This document shows positions 53,549-62,205 of a stretch of DNA of 64,000 nucleotides, one piece after another (positions within the stretch are counted from its first letter, which is position 1; each line of letters opens with the position of its first letter). Under the pieces are notes generated by a model, which ran no database searches, had not been told where the DNA came from, and worked only from the letters and a program-made list of their open reading frames with translations. The position numbers and the translations under genes are program-made. This DNA comes from Desulfosporosinus sp. I2 (lineage in GTDB: Bacteria; Bacillota; Desulfitobacteriia; Desulfitobacteriales; Desulfitobacteriaceae): the NCBI RefSeq assembly GCF_000960765.1, contig NZ_JYNH01000007.1, forward strand, positions 25,986 to 89,985. The letters run 5' to 3'.

Positions 53549-54658
53549 TTATTTACCTGTTGCCGCTGCTACCATGGCCTGCACATTCTCTAACTTTGCA
53601 TCAACTGGAATGTCACAACCTGAATGGAGGATGAATCCTTTGGGGCCTATCTCATCAATTAGTTTACAGCTGTATTTGTATACCTCGTCGGGGGTCCCAA
53701 GCGTAAACAGAGAAGCTGGCACATCTCCCATAATACACATGGTATCTCCCAGAATTTCTTTAGCTTTGAAAATATCAGTCAAGCCATCTAATTCCAAAAT
53801 ACATTTACCTTTAGGAAAGACCTTAAACCGTTCCAAATCTCGGGTCCAATCAGAATCAAAATGGAGAATCGGGATCAACCCAGCATCAATGGTTTCGTTA
53901 ATGACTCTTTCAAAATATGGGAAAACAAAGCGATCCCATAGAGGTTGAGAAAGCATAGAGCCCGCTGAGCGCCATCCCCCTACCCAAATATACTCATTGC
54001 CCAGTGCTATGTTCCCTTGAATCGCTTGGGGAGCCATAAATGGTAGTGCCGCATCCATCGCTGCCTGTACTTTATCCGGTATCTTGTATAGATCACGAAC
54101 AAATTTCGCAAAAGAACGTGCTCCACAAAAATATTCAAAAGGTATAGATGCAATCCCACTTTGCATCACAGGTATTCCTTCATTTTTCCACATCTCTTGT
54201 ATTTTTGGGCCCTTTTCCATTTCGCCCATAATTTTTTGAAATACATCACCTCCAATCTTTTCTTGGAAAAAGGACATCATCCAGTTTGGATAGCCTTCTG
54301 CGATAATTCTGTCATAGTCTTCTTTAGTCATTAACTCAGCTTCTGACACTTGCCAGAGGGAATCTTCTGGCAGTTCTTTACCCGCTAACTTTACCTTACT
54401 CAGCCATAATAATGAAAGCACTGGTGGATATAGGCTACCGTAATCTACTCCATCTGCTCCACCGACCTTTTTAAAGGTATTTATCATTGCCTGAGCCGAG
54501 ATTAAGCTATCGCTTCCCCACTTTGCGATTGGCATTTTTTCGGTTCTTGCGCTAAATGCCGCCATCTCTAGGACTACTGGTGTTCGATCTGTTTTTTCGA
54601 GTGCTACTGCTTTGGCAATTCTGTCCTTTCTTTCGGCTAACAACATTTGATTATCCAT
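53549..54658 (-). CDS. UroD/MtaA-CmuA-family methyltransferase (methyltransferase I candidate)
   Basis: A 369-residue TIM-barrel of the uroporphyrinogen-decarboxylase-related methyltransferase family. Zinc-site candidates are HFDSDW (near residue 252) and LHSGCDIP (near 345). Enzymes of this type move a methyl group from phenyl methyl ethers or other methylated substrates to a corrinoid protein (VdmB/MtvB/OdmB type). It starts 2 bases after the corrinoid gene, in an operon with a methyl-THF methyltransferase. The true substrate is unknown. Confidence 0.85.
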   Translation of the reverse strand: MDNQMLLAERKDRIAKAVALEKTDRTPVVLEMAAFSARTEKMPIAKWGSDSLISAQAMINTFKKVGGADGVDYGSLYPPVLSLLWLSKVKLAGKELPEDSLWQVSEAELMTKEDYDRIIAEGYPNWMMSFFQEKIGGDVFQKIMGEMEKGPKIQEMWKNEGIPVMQSGIASIPFEYFCGARSFAKFVRDLYKIPDKVQAAMDAALPFMAPQAIQGNIALGNEYIWVGGWRSAGSMLSQPLWDRFVFPYFERVINETIDAGLIPILHFDSDWTRDLERFKVFPKGKCILELDGLTDIFKAKEILGDTMCIMGDVPASLFTLGTPDEVYKYSCKLIDEIGPKGFILHSGCDIPVDAKLENVQAMVAAATGK

Positions 54659-54660
54659 CC

Positions 54661-55290
54661 TTAGTTCACCCCCACAATCTTTTTACAAGTTTCTACGGCT
54701 TCTTGGGCATTTTTACAAATAAGGTCCGCTCTGACATAATCACAAACCTTCTGATCCGTCGGGCCTCCGCCAATTAAAATTGTCCGCCCTTCTCTTAACC
54801 CTGCCTCTTCAATAGAAACAATCGTTTCTTTCATATTCTCAAATGCGGAAGTTAAAAGACAGGACAAACCAATAATCTGTGGATTATGTTCCTTGATGGC
54901 CTCGACAAACTTCTCATAAGGCACATCAACGCCCAAATCAATGACATGAAATCCATTACACTTTAAGATCGTGACCACAATATCTTTACCAATATCGTGA
55001 ATGTCTTCTTTGACCGTACCCATGACTACGGTTCCTAGCATTTCCGAAGTATTTCCAGCAAACGCATCCCCTAAAAGGCCAGTGGCCTCCTTAAAAACGT
55101 CGGCAGACATAATAAGTTCAGAGAGAAAGTATTCTTTAGCTTCAAACTTCTTGCCCACTTCCTCCATTCCTTTTTGAAGGGCAGCCAGAATATCAAAAAC
55201 AGGAACCCCTTTTTCATATAAATTTTTAACACCATCTAATAGTAAATCCTCTTCTAATTCCGCCAATGCTTTGGAAATTTCCTCGTACAT
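54661..55290 (-). CDS. Corrinoid (B12-binding) methyltransferase protein 1
   Basis: A 209-residue MtbC-type protein: a cap domain (EVGKKFEAKEYFLSELIMSADVF) and a B12 domain with KEDIHDIGKDI (cobalt-ligating His) and ILIGGG. I start at ATG 55290, with GAGGAGGAAGAG upstream; the frame to 55341 is not supported. It sits between the methyl-THF methyltransferase and the UroD-type methyltransferase, so it is the central methyl shuttle. Confidence 0.9.
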   Translation of the reverse strand: MYEEISKALAELEEDLLLDGVKNLYEKGVPVFDILAALQKGMEEVGKKFEAKEYFLSELIMSADVFKEATGLLGDAFAGNTSEMLGTVVMGTVKEDIHDIGKDIVVTILKCNGFHVIDLGVDVPYEKFVEAIKEHNPQIIGLSCLLTSAFENMKETIVSIEEAGLREGRTILIGGGPTDQKVCDYVRADLICKNAQEAVETCKKIVGVN

Positions 55291-55375
55291 AGTCTCTTCC
55301 TCCTCATATTTTTTATCTAAGCCTCTACAGGCGAGTAACATAATTTCCCACTAATTCGACGGCCACGACATAGTT

Positions 55376-56173
55376 CTAACTATATAGCCCTTTACGATGT
55401 GCTTTTAAGTATCCTCTACAGTACTTATCCTGACCAGTTAGAGCTGTGGCAACATACAAAGCACCCATCATGTCTCTGTTTGTGGGGTCCAAAATATATC
55501 CATCCATTCCTACTGCCATGGTCTGAACCATAAACAATCGATTTACAAGTGCCCTATTTGGGAGGCCATAAGAAACATTACTTAAGCCACACATGAAATG
55601 AACCTCAGGAAATGCCTCCTTGATAAGTCTAATGCTCTCTAATACTTCCCTGCCATACTTATCTCCTGCGCTTATAGGCTTAATCAATGGATCGAGGTAA
55701 ATATCTCCCTGGGGGATACCCTCAGCTTCCAGCTTTGTCACCAAATCCCGTGCAATCCGTAGTCTGTCCTGCGCTGTTTCTGGCATCCCGGCATCCTCGA
55801 TACAGAGAGCAATAATCTTTGCATTGTATTTTTTAATTAAGGGGAGTACGCTTTGAAACCGCTTTTCTTCAGCGGTTATAGAGTTGATCATAGGATTGGG
55901 TGCTTTAGTAAGTTTCAAACCCGCGACTAAAGCTTCGGTGCTAGGGCTGTCAATACACAAAGGGAGGTTCGTAACCTCCTGGACTGTATTAACGAGCCAC
56001 TCCATAATTGCAACTTCTTCGCCAATCATAGTACCACAGTTAATGTCTAAGTAGTGGGCACCCGATTCTTCCTGAGCTTTGGCAATTTGTTGAATGTAGT
56101 CAGCATCTCTCTTCTCGACCGCTTCGCGAATTGCTTTTCGGCTAGTGTTTATCAATTCTCCTACGACAACCAT
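55376..56173 (-). CDS. Methyltetrahydrofolate:corrinoid methyltransferase (methyltransferase II)
   Basis: A 265-residue pterin-binding TIM barrel like AcsE/MtvA: MVVVGELINTSRK, DINCGTM, LCIDSPSTEAL, NSITAEEKRF, DPLIKPIS and CGLSNVSYGLPNR. It passes the methyl group from the corrinoid protein to tetrahydrofolate, feeding the Wood-Ljungdahl methyl branch. I start at ATG 56173 behind AAGGAGG. The operator palindromes lie just upstream. Confidence 0.9.
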   Translation of the reverse strand: MVVVGELINTSRKAIREAVEKRDADYIQQIAKAQEESGAHYLDINCGTMIGEEVAIMEWLVNTVQEVTNLPLCIDSPSTEALVAGLKLTKAPNPMINSITAEEKRFQSVLPLIKKYNAKIIALCIEDAGMPETAQDRLRIARDLVTKLEAEGIPQGDIYLDPLIKPISAGDKYGREVLESIRLIKEAFPEVHFMCGLSNVSYGLPNRALVNRLFMVQTMAVGMDGYILDPTNRDMMGALYVATALTGQDKYCRGYLKAHRKGLYS

Positions 56174-56192
56174 CTCAAACCTCCTTATCTCT

Positions 56193-56208
56193 AGTATACA
56201 CGTGTACT
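56193..56208. promoter_or_regulatory. GntR-type operator 1
   Basis: AGTATACACGTGTACT, near-perfect palindrome 20 bases upstream of the methyltransferase II start. Confidence 0.7.
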
Positions 56209-56275
56209 CTTGCGAATTCATAGATGAACCTAATTCCATCAGTACATCAATACATCAGAACGAAAATTTGCACTG

Positions 56276-56329
56276 GTGTACACGTGTATATTTGCTTTTA
56301 TATTATAAACTTTTTACTTTTTTGTCAAT
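56276..56329 (-). promoter_or_regulatory. Promoter of the methyltransferase operon with GntR-type operator 2
   Basis: Minus strand TTGACA (about 56323-56328) and TAATAT (about 56300-56305), 17 bases apart, form a strong promoter. TATACACGTGTACAC (56276-56290) lies at the expected start point and matches operator 1. Confidence 0.7.
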
Positions 56330-56516
56330 AGTGAAAAAACTACATTTGCAGTATTTCAAAGCGGTATCTCCAGTAGAAAATACCGCCGTTCATTAAAAAA
56401 ATGGTGATATTATCTCAGATAATTTCACCAAAACATGTCTCTATGGTAATCAGAACGTTCTAAGAGGAAAATTGAAACCCTCAAAATGGACATAGTATTA
56501 TCCCCTTTCTCTAAAA

Positions 56517-56552
56517 AGAGGCAGCGGTTCCTGAGCAAGAACCGCTGCCTCT
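56517..56552 (-). terminator. Terminator after the PLP-enzyme gene
   Basis: AGAGGCAGCGGTTC (56517-56530) and GAACCGCTGCCTCT (56539-56552) pair perfectly; minus strand continues TTTTTAG. It ends the preA-ssnA-PLP operon. Confidence 0.9.
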
Positions 56553-56623
56553 ATACAATCTATTACATATTCTATTAACAGACCCTTGTAGCTAGTATAT
56601 CTCTAAATCGTGATGGGGAATCG

Positions 56624-58105
56624 TTATTTCGCGACCCCAGTTTTCTCATTGAACTCTTCAATGAGTTTATCAAGTTCTGGTCCCATTTGGTGTAGCTTAC
56701 CCCAGTAATTGTCATAATCATACCATTGTGCATTTAGCTCACTCAAATCATACTCTTGTTGTTCAATCCAAGTGTAGTACTTAAGGTTATGAATGCGCTT
56801 TTTGCTCATGTAAGTTAATTCTTCCATACTGTCGGTCCTAACGCCCAATACATTTTTATTATGGTCGATGGCAGCATTCAAGGAACTATACTCTTGGCCT
56901 CTTTCTGCTTGCATTTCTTGCAATCTTGACTGATACATTTCCGCGGAGTCCGTAAGCACAGTGATTACAATATCATTCTCTGTTAACTCATAGTATTTAG
57001 CAAATTTAATACAGGATAGAATATTGGCCGCTCCGGAAATCCCTACCCAGGAAAGTTTGGAAATGACTTCTTCGGAAATACCTTGCTCTCTTAAATAGTC
57101 TTGTCCAGCTGGTTCATTAAAGAGGCGGAACATACCTAGACTATCATTGTCATCAATGGCAATAACCATATCTGTATTCTTCACGTTGTGAATCCAAGGG
57201 ATATGTTTATCTCCGATCCCTTCAATTCTATGTTCCCCAAAACCATTATTGAGTAAGGTTGGGCATTGTAAGGCTTCACCAACGGCAAGTTTGGCATGTG
57301 GGTATTGATCTTTTAAGTAATCTCCGCTACCAAGCGTGCCAGCAGAACCTGAAGTTAAGCATACCCCTGCAAATTTTCCCTTCGAGCCGATTTCCGCTTT
57401 AATAATATCATGCATAGCATTTCCCGTGACTTCATAATGCCATAAATGATTACCCAATTCTCCAAATTGATTAAAGATCACAACGTTATCTCGGGTTCTA
57501 CGGAGTTCCCAGGTTTTATCATAAATTTCCTTGACATTACTTTCACTGCCAGGAGTTGCGATGACTTCTCCAGCAACTGTTTTAAGCCAATCAAAACGCT
57601 CTTTACTCATATTCTCCGGCAAAATAGCAATCGATTTACACCCTAACAAGGCGGAATTATAGGCTCCACCACGACAGTAATTACCCGTTGAAGGCCAAAC
57701 TGCTTCATGATATTTAGGATCAAATTGTCCACTTACTAAGCGTGGAACTAAACAAGCAAAGCTCGCACCAACCTTATGTGCTCCGGTTGGAAAATACTTT
57801 CCTGACATGGCGATAATTCTAGCTTTAACTCCCGAAATTTCAGAAGGGATTTCTACATAGTTTGGCAACGGATTGAATAAGCCGCCATCTTTAACAGGCT
57901 GGTTTTTCCAAGAAATTCTAAACAAGTTGATCGGGTTAACATCCCATAACCCTGTCTTCTTTAACTTCTCCTTGACTGATGCAGGTATCTTATTAGGGTC
58001 CTTCATCTGAGCCATGGTTGGGATAACAATGTTTTTTTCCTTAACGCTCTGCACCGTCTTTATAAGCTGCTCTTCATTAACGGTTAAATCAATCAAGCTT
58101 TTCAT
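56624..58105 (-). CDS. PLP-dependent enzyme of the cysteine-synthase/TrpB fold
   Basis: A 493-residue fold-type II PLP protein. PTGAHKVGASFACLVPR gives the likely PLP lysine (near residue 112), GNYCRGGAYNSALLG and LTSGSAGTLGSGDYL bind phosphate. It is more divergent than YgeX and the threonine-synthase-like neighbour. Large PLP proteins of this kind occur in anaerobic purine-degradation clusters; its reaction is unknown. Last gene of the preA-ssnA operon. Confidence 0.82.
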   Translation of the reverse strand: MKSLIDLTVNEEQLIKTVQSVKEKNIVIPTMAQMKDPNKIPASVKEKLKKTGLWDVNPINLFRISWKNQPVKDGGLFNPLPNYVEIPSEISGVKARIIAMSGKYFPTGAHKVGASFACLVPRLVSGQFDPKYHEAVWPSTGNYCRGGAYNSALLGCKSIAILPENMSKERFDWLKTVAGEVIATPGSESNVKEIYDKTWELRRTRDNVVIFNQFGELGNHLWHYEVTGNAMHDIIKAEIGSKGKFAGVCLTSGSAGTLGSGDYLKDQYPHAKLAVGEALQCPTLLNNGFGEHRIEGIGDKHIPWIHNVKNTDMVIAIDDNDSLGMFRLFNEPAGQDYLREQGISEEVISKLSWVGISGAANILSCIKFAKYYELTENDIVITVLTDSAEMYQSRLQEMQAERGQEYSSLNAAIDHNKNVLGVRTDSMEELTYMSKKRIHNLKYYTWIEQQEYDLSELNAQWYDYDNYWGKLHQMGPELDKLIEEFNEKTGVAK

Positions 58106-58129
58106 AGTTGCCCTCCCTTATTATCGAGG

Positions 58130-58155
58130 CTCGATGTTCGAGACTCGATGTTCGA
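58130..58155. repeat. Direct repeat CTCGATGTTCGA x2
   Basis: Two copies (58130-58141 and 58144-58155) with period 14 lie between two PLP-enzyme genes; similar to the GC-rich repeats at 39437-39560. Confidence 0.7.
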
Positions 58156-58239
58156 ATATTTGCTTCATCCACGTGCTTTTCGCATCAAAGTAAGATCATC
58201 GAAATGCAGTATTTGTGAACTCTAAATTGTGCCACTGAA

Positions 58240-59511
58240 TCAAGAATCGTAGTACCTCATGCCTCGCGCATCGAGCCTCCCACCAAGCTTCACCAGCAAT
58301 TCTTTCAGCGAAGGTTCGACTTTAATGGGCTCACCCACTGCTTTAATGGCGTTTTGAACATCCTTCAACCCATTACCGGTGACGATTGAAACCACTTTTT
58401 CGTCGGCTCCAATGACCCCTTTTTCCACCAAAACCTTAAGTCCAGCCGTTCCAGTCACACCCGCCGGTTCCCCAAAAATACCGCTGGTTCTACCCAGTTC
58501 GCGCATGGCATCCAAGATCGCTTCATCCGATACAGCCACCATCGTGCCACCTGATTCTCGAACAGCATTTAAAGCTTTATCTGGATTACGCGGCACTCCG
58601 ACCGCAATACTATCGGCAATTGTATTCTCTTCCTTGGGACGCCAGGGTCGATTTTCCAAGAAAGCATCAACGAGTGGACAGCAACCTGTGGACTGAACTC
58701 CAGCAATCTTAGGCATGCGTTCGATCCATCCAGCATTGTAAAGATCCTTAAAGCCTTTCCAAACTCCTGCAATGGTGCAACCGTCCCCGACCGAAAGAAT
58801 CACCCAGTCAGGCACTTCCCAGTTTAATTGCTCGGCAATCTCCAGTGCGACCGTCTTCTTCCCTTCGACCAAGTACGGGTTAATAGCCGCATTTCGATTA
58901 TACCAACCAAAGCGATCAATTGCTTCTGCGGAAAGTCTGAACGTATCTTCATAAGACCCCTGAACACTAATGACTGTCGCTCCAAAGATCAACAATTGAG
59001 CGATCTTCCCTTGTGGAGCACGGCTTGGGACAAAAATGACGGATTTAATACCCATCGCTGCAGCGCTTCCTGCTAAGGATGAGGCCGCATTACCCGTTGA
59101 AGAAGCGGCAACCGTAGGAGCCTTTTCCTCCACCGCTTTAATCACCGCAATGATCGAGGCCCTGTCTTTCAGTGAAGCGGTCGGATTCTGTCCGTCATCT
59201 TTCACATACAGGTTACTCATGCCTAAACTCTTCCCAAGTCCCTGCGGTTTATAAAGTGGGCTCCAGCCCACTCTCAGATGAGGGCGAACAGAATCTGGCT
59301 CAATTGGCAGAAAAGGAAGATAGCGAAAAATAGAATAGTCTCTGGACTGGGTTAATTGCTCACGAGAGGTCAACCGATTAATCTCTTGGTAATCGTATTC
59401 GACATCCATAATGCCGCCCGTTTTGCCACATACCGGACAAGTATACGTCCCAGCTACAGCTGGGACTAGCTTTCCACAATCAATACAGCGGAGTCCTAAC
59501 ACATTTTTCAT
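58240..59511 (-). CDS. Threonine-synthase-like PLP enzyme with N-terminal zinc ribbon
   Basis: A 423-residue protein. The first 35 residues hold a zinc ribbon (CIDCGKLVP...CPVCGKTGG); the catalytic part has NPTASLKDRASIIAV (PLP lysine), SSTGNAASSLAGSAAAMG and SVGDGCTIAGVWKGF. Threonine synthases of this clade make threonine from phosphohomoserine, but no threonine genes are nearby. In this operon it more likely eliminates an amino-acid intermediate of purine breakdown (inference). Start ATG 59511 behind GAGGTGATC. Confidence 0.82.
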   Translation of the reverse strand: MKNVLGLRCIDCGKLVPAVAGTYTCPVCGKTGGIMDVEYDYQEINRLTSREQLTQSRDYSIFRYLPFLPIEPDSVRPHLRVGWSPLYKPQGLGKSLGMSNLYVKDDGQNPTASLKDRASIIAVIKAVEEKAPTVAASSTGNAASSLAGSAAAMGIKSVIFVPSRAPQGKIAQLLIFGATVISVQGSYEDTFRLSAEAIDRFGWYNRNAAINPYLVEGKKTVALEIAEQLNWEVPDWVILSVGDGCTIAGVWKGFKDLYNAGWIERMPKIAGVQSTGCCPLVDAFLENRPWRPKEENTIADSIAVGVPRNPDKALNAVRESGGTMVAVSDEAILDAMRELGRTSGIFGEPAGVTGTAGLKVLVEKGVIGADEKVVSIVTGNGLKDVQNAIKAVGEPIKVEPSLKELLVKLGGRLDARGMRYYDS

Positions 59512-59521
59512 TAAGATCACC

Positions 59522-60850
59522 TCAAATTCTATTCCAAACTTCCTGAGCTAACTCCCTTGACCGAGCACCAATCGCTTCTTCGTCAATATCTATAAGCTTT
59601 CTCTCCAGCATGCGCACGCGCCCGTTGATGACGGTTGTTTCAACAGACCGACCTGAGACACCAAAGAGAAGATGTCCACCCCAGTTATTAGAATCCAGTG
59701 GAGTCGGTGGCGTGTAATCGACCACGATGACGTCAGCCCAAGCTCCTTCTGACAACTCTCCTAACTTCCCACCAAACAATTGGGAAGCGATTTCAGGGTT
59801 ATTCCCATAGAGCATTTGCGGAATTTCGCCCCACGCAACACTAGGATCAGCCGCGGCATGTTTGTGAAGCACATTCCCTACTTTTGCGCTTTCAAACATA
59901 TCACAGGTATACCCATCCGTTCCAAGCCCTACTTTAACCCCTTCGCTTAACATTTTCAGAACAGGGGTTACTCCAACAGCATTCCCCATATTAGATTCTG
60001 GATTGTGCACTACTTGTGTGTGCGACTTTTTAAGGAGCTCAATCTCGTGATCATCGATATGTACACAATGCACCGCGATGGTCTTAGGTCCCAAAACATC
60101 AAATCCTTCTAAACGCTCGACTACTCTCACTCCATATTTGGAAAGGCTATCTTCTAAATCTTCTCTTCCTTCGGCAACATGAACGTGAAATCCTGCTCCC
60201 AGACGTTTAGCCTCTTCACTGCATTTATACAAAGTGCGATCGGATAACGTCAGAGAGGCGTGCAGTCCGAACATACCGGCAACCATCTCATCCGGTTGGG
60301 CCTGACAAGCTGCAATAAAGTCAGCGTTCTCTTTGATTCCTTCTTGGGCAATTTTATCCCCATCCCGATCAGAGACCTCATAGCAAAAAGCCGCACGAAC
60401 TCCAATTTCTCGGGCCGCTTTAGCCAGCGTGGACAAACTTCCTGTAATAGCCATAGGGCTGGCATGATGGTCAATGATGGTGGTTGTTCCTGTTTTAATA
60501 CATTCGATTAATGGTGTGAGTCCGCTATAATAGACATCCTCCAGGGTGAGTAATTTATCAAGTTTCCACCAAAGTCCTTCGAGAATATCTCCAAAATTTT
60601 TAGGAGGCTTACTCTTCGAATCCATTCCCCGAGCAAACGTACTGTAAAGATGCATGTGGGTATTGATCATTCCGGGCATGATCAATTTTCCATGGGCATC
60701 GATAAACTCGGCATCTGGAAACCGTGTTTGTAAATCTTGAGTTGAACCAATTTCCAAAATCTTTTTATCTTGGATTAGCACGCCACCCTTTGGAATGACT
60801 TGATTTAGCTTGCCTAAAGTTAAAACCGTACCATTACCGATTAATAACAT
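59522..60850 (-). CDS. ssnA: SsnA, amidohydrolase of the selenium/purine cluster
   Basis: A 442-residue TRZ/ATZ-type amidohydrolase: INTHMHLYSTFARGMDSK (HxH), DHHASPMAITGSL, FHVHVAEGREDLEDS, CVHIDDHEIELL and LGTDGYTCDMFESAKVGN. It matches SsnA, a marker of the selenium-dependent hydroxylase cluster. It probably deaminates or opens a purine-derived heterocycle. I start at ATG 60850 since GAGAGG is 9 bases upstream. Confidence 0.88.
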   Translation of the reverse strand: MLLIGNGTVLTLGKLNQVIPKGGVLIQDKKILEIGSTQDLQTRFPDAEFIDAHGKLIMPGMINTHMHLYSTFARGMDSKSKPPKNFGDILEGLWWKLDKLLTLEDVYYSGLTPLIECIKTGTTTIIDHHASPMAITGSLSTLAKAAREIGVRAAFCYEVSDRDGDKIAQEGIKENADFIAACQAQPDEMVAGMFGLHASLTLSDRTLYKCSEEAKRLGAGFHVHVAEGREDLEDSLSKYGVRVVERLEGFDVLGPKTIAVHCVHIDDHEIELLKKSHTQVVHNPESNMGNAVGVTPVLKMLSEGVKVGLGTDGYTCDMFESAKVGNVLHKHAAADPSVAWGEIPQMLYGNNPEIASQLFGGKLGELSEGAWADVIVVDYTPPTPLDSNNWGGHLLFGVSGRSVETTVINGRVRMLERKLIDIDEEAIGARSRELAQEVWNRI

Positions 60851-60939
60851 GGTCAACATCCTCTCTATCTAATTTTTCCAACCCCCTTATCTCTACAAAC
60901 GGGGGATTCTTACTAAATGTCAGGTAAGATGAATATTGA

Positions 60940-62124
60940 TTAGATCGGTCTGGCTAAGGAAATAGCCTTTGAAGAACACATCGCTCGGCATATTCCACAC
61001 CCTATACACTTACTTATTTCAACTTGTGGACGCCCTTTAATTAGGACTATAGCATCATGTCCACCCGTTCGGCAAGCAGTATAACAGGTACCACAACCAA
61101 CGCAGACCTCTGATTGAATGTTTGCGACTACCTGAATGCCCCTTGGGAGTTGGGAATGCTCCACTAGATAAGGTAATGATCTGCCGATCACATCTGTTAA
61201 ACTTTGAAAACCCTTTTCCTCCATAAACCCTTCCAAACCACGTAATAAGTCCCTGATGATCCCTAAACCGAAACGCAATACCGCCGTACAAATTTGCAAG
61301 GTACTTGCCCCAAGAAGAAGGAATTCAGCTCCATCTTGCCAAGTAGTTATCCCACCACTTGCCGTGATATCAATATCCACTTGTTGTGCAATTTCAGCAG
61401 TACAACGCAAGGCAATCGGTTTCAACGCCGCACCTGAAAGCCCTCCATAGGTCGATAGCCCGGCTACATTCGGATAGGGAATTAAGGTATCTAAGTTGAC
61501 TCCAGTGATACTTTTTATCGTATTTATTGCGCTAACCCCATCTGCACCACCACGTTTAACCGCTTTTGCCGTGGCAATAAGATCGGAATCTTGCGCAGAT
61601 AATTTAATGACTACGGGAACGTCTCCAACTACTTCCTTTACCCAGCGCACAATATGTTCTGTCCCCACAGGCTCTTGTACTTTAGTACATAACCCCCACT
61701 CTGTACCATGGGGGTGCCAAATACTACATTCAATCATATCAGCGCCAGCGTCCACAAATCGCTTAGCTAACAATTGCCAATCTTCTTTGGTACTAGCCAT
61801 AATACTGGGGATCACAATTTTACCCGGAAATCGTTTTTTTAAGGTTCTTACAGTTTGCTCGATAATCTCCACAGTATGTTCCGAGACGAGATCTATATTT
61901 TGTAGACCGATAAATTTACCTTGTTGCTCAATTCGGGTAACCAATGGGAAAACTCGACTTACGATTCTTGAATCGACCGCAACGGTCTTTAAGACAGCCC
62001 CAGCCCAGCCTTCTTTAAAAGCCTGTATTAGGAGATCGATATGATCTGTACAAGGCGAAGGGGCCAAGATAAAGGGGTTTTCAAATTTGATTCCGCAAAA
62101 ATCCACGGATAAATCAACTGTCAT
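60940..62124 (-). CDS. preA: PreA-like dihydropyrimidine dehydrogenase subunit with ferredoxin end
   Basis: A 394-residue protein: an FMN-binding dihydroorotate-dehydrogenase barrel (VDFCGIKFENPFILAPSP; LSTYGGLSGAALKPIAL; ITASGGITTWQDGAEFLLLGA) followed by two [4Fe-4S] motifs, CVGCGTCYTACRTGG and CIGCGICRAMCSSKA. PreA family members reduce uracil or related rings with PreT/NADH; here a role in reducing purine-derived rings is likely. No preT or ygfK gene is visible. First gene of the operon after a terminator. Confidence 0.87.
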   Translation of the reverse strand: MTVDLSVDFCGIKFENPFILAPSPCTDHIDLLIQAFKEGWAGAVLKTVAVDSRIVSRVFPLVTRIEQQGKFIGLQNIDLVSEHTVEIIEQTVRTLKKRFPGKIVIPSIMASTKEDWQLLAKRFVDAGADMIECSIWHPHGTEWGLCTKVQEPVGTEHIVRWVKEVVGDVPVVIKLSAQDSDLIATAKAVKRGGADGVSAINTIKSITGVNLDTLIPYPNVAGLSTYGGLSGAALKPIALRCTAEIAQQVDIDITASGGITTWQDGAEFLLLGASTLQICTAVLRFGLGIIRDLLRGLEGFMEEKGFQSLTDVIGRSLPYLVEHSQLPRGIQVVANIQSEVCVGCGTCYTACRTGGHDAIVLIKGRPQVEISKCIGCGICRAMCSSKAISLARPI

Positions 62125-62168
62125 ATCCTATAACCCCTTCTAACATGCTGGTTAAATAATATCTAGAG

Positions 62169-62197
62169 AGTGTGGGAGAGGATCTCTCTCCCACACT
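62169..62197 (-). terminator. Terminator of the NCS2 permease gene
   Basis: AGTGTGGGAGAG (62169-62180) and CTCTCCCACACT (62186-62197), perfect 12-bp arms between the permease stop and preA; T-rich after. Confidence 0.8.
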
Positions 62198-62205
62198 ATT
62201 GATTA

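Noticed and set aside
58240..59511. Ordinary threonine biosynthesis gene thrC.
   Set aside because: No hom, thrB or other threonine genes nearby; the operon is ssnA/preA, so I left the symbol empty.
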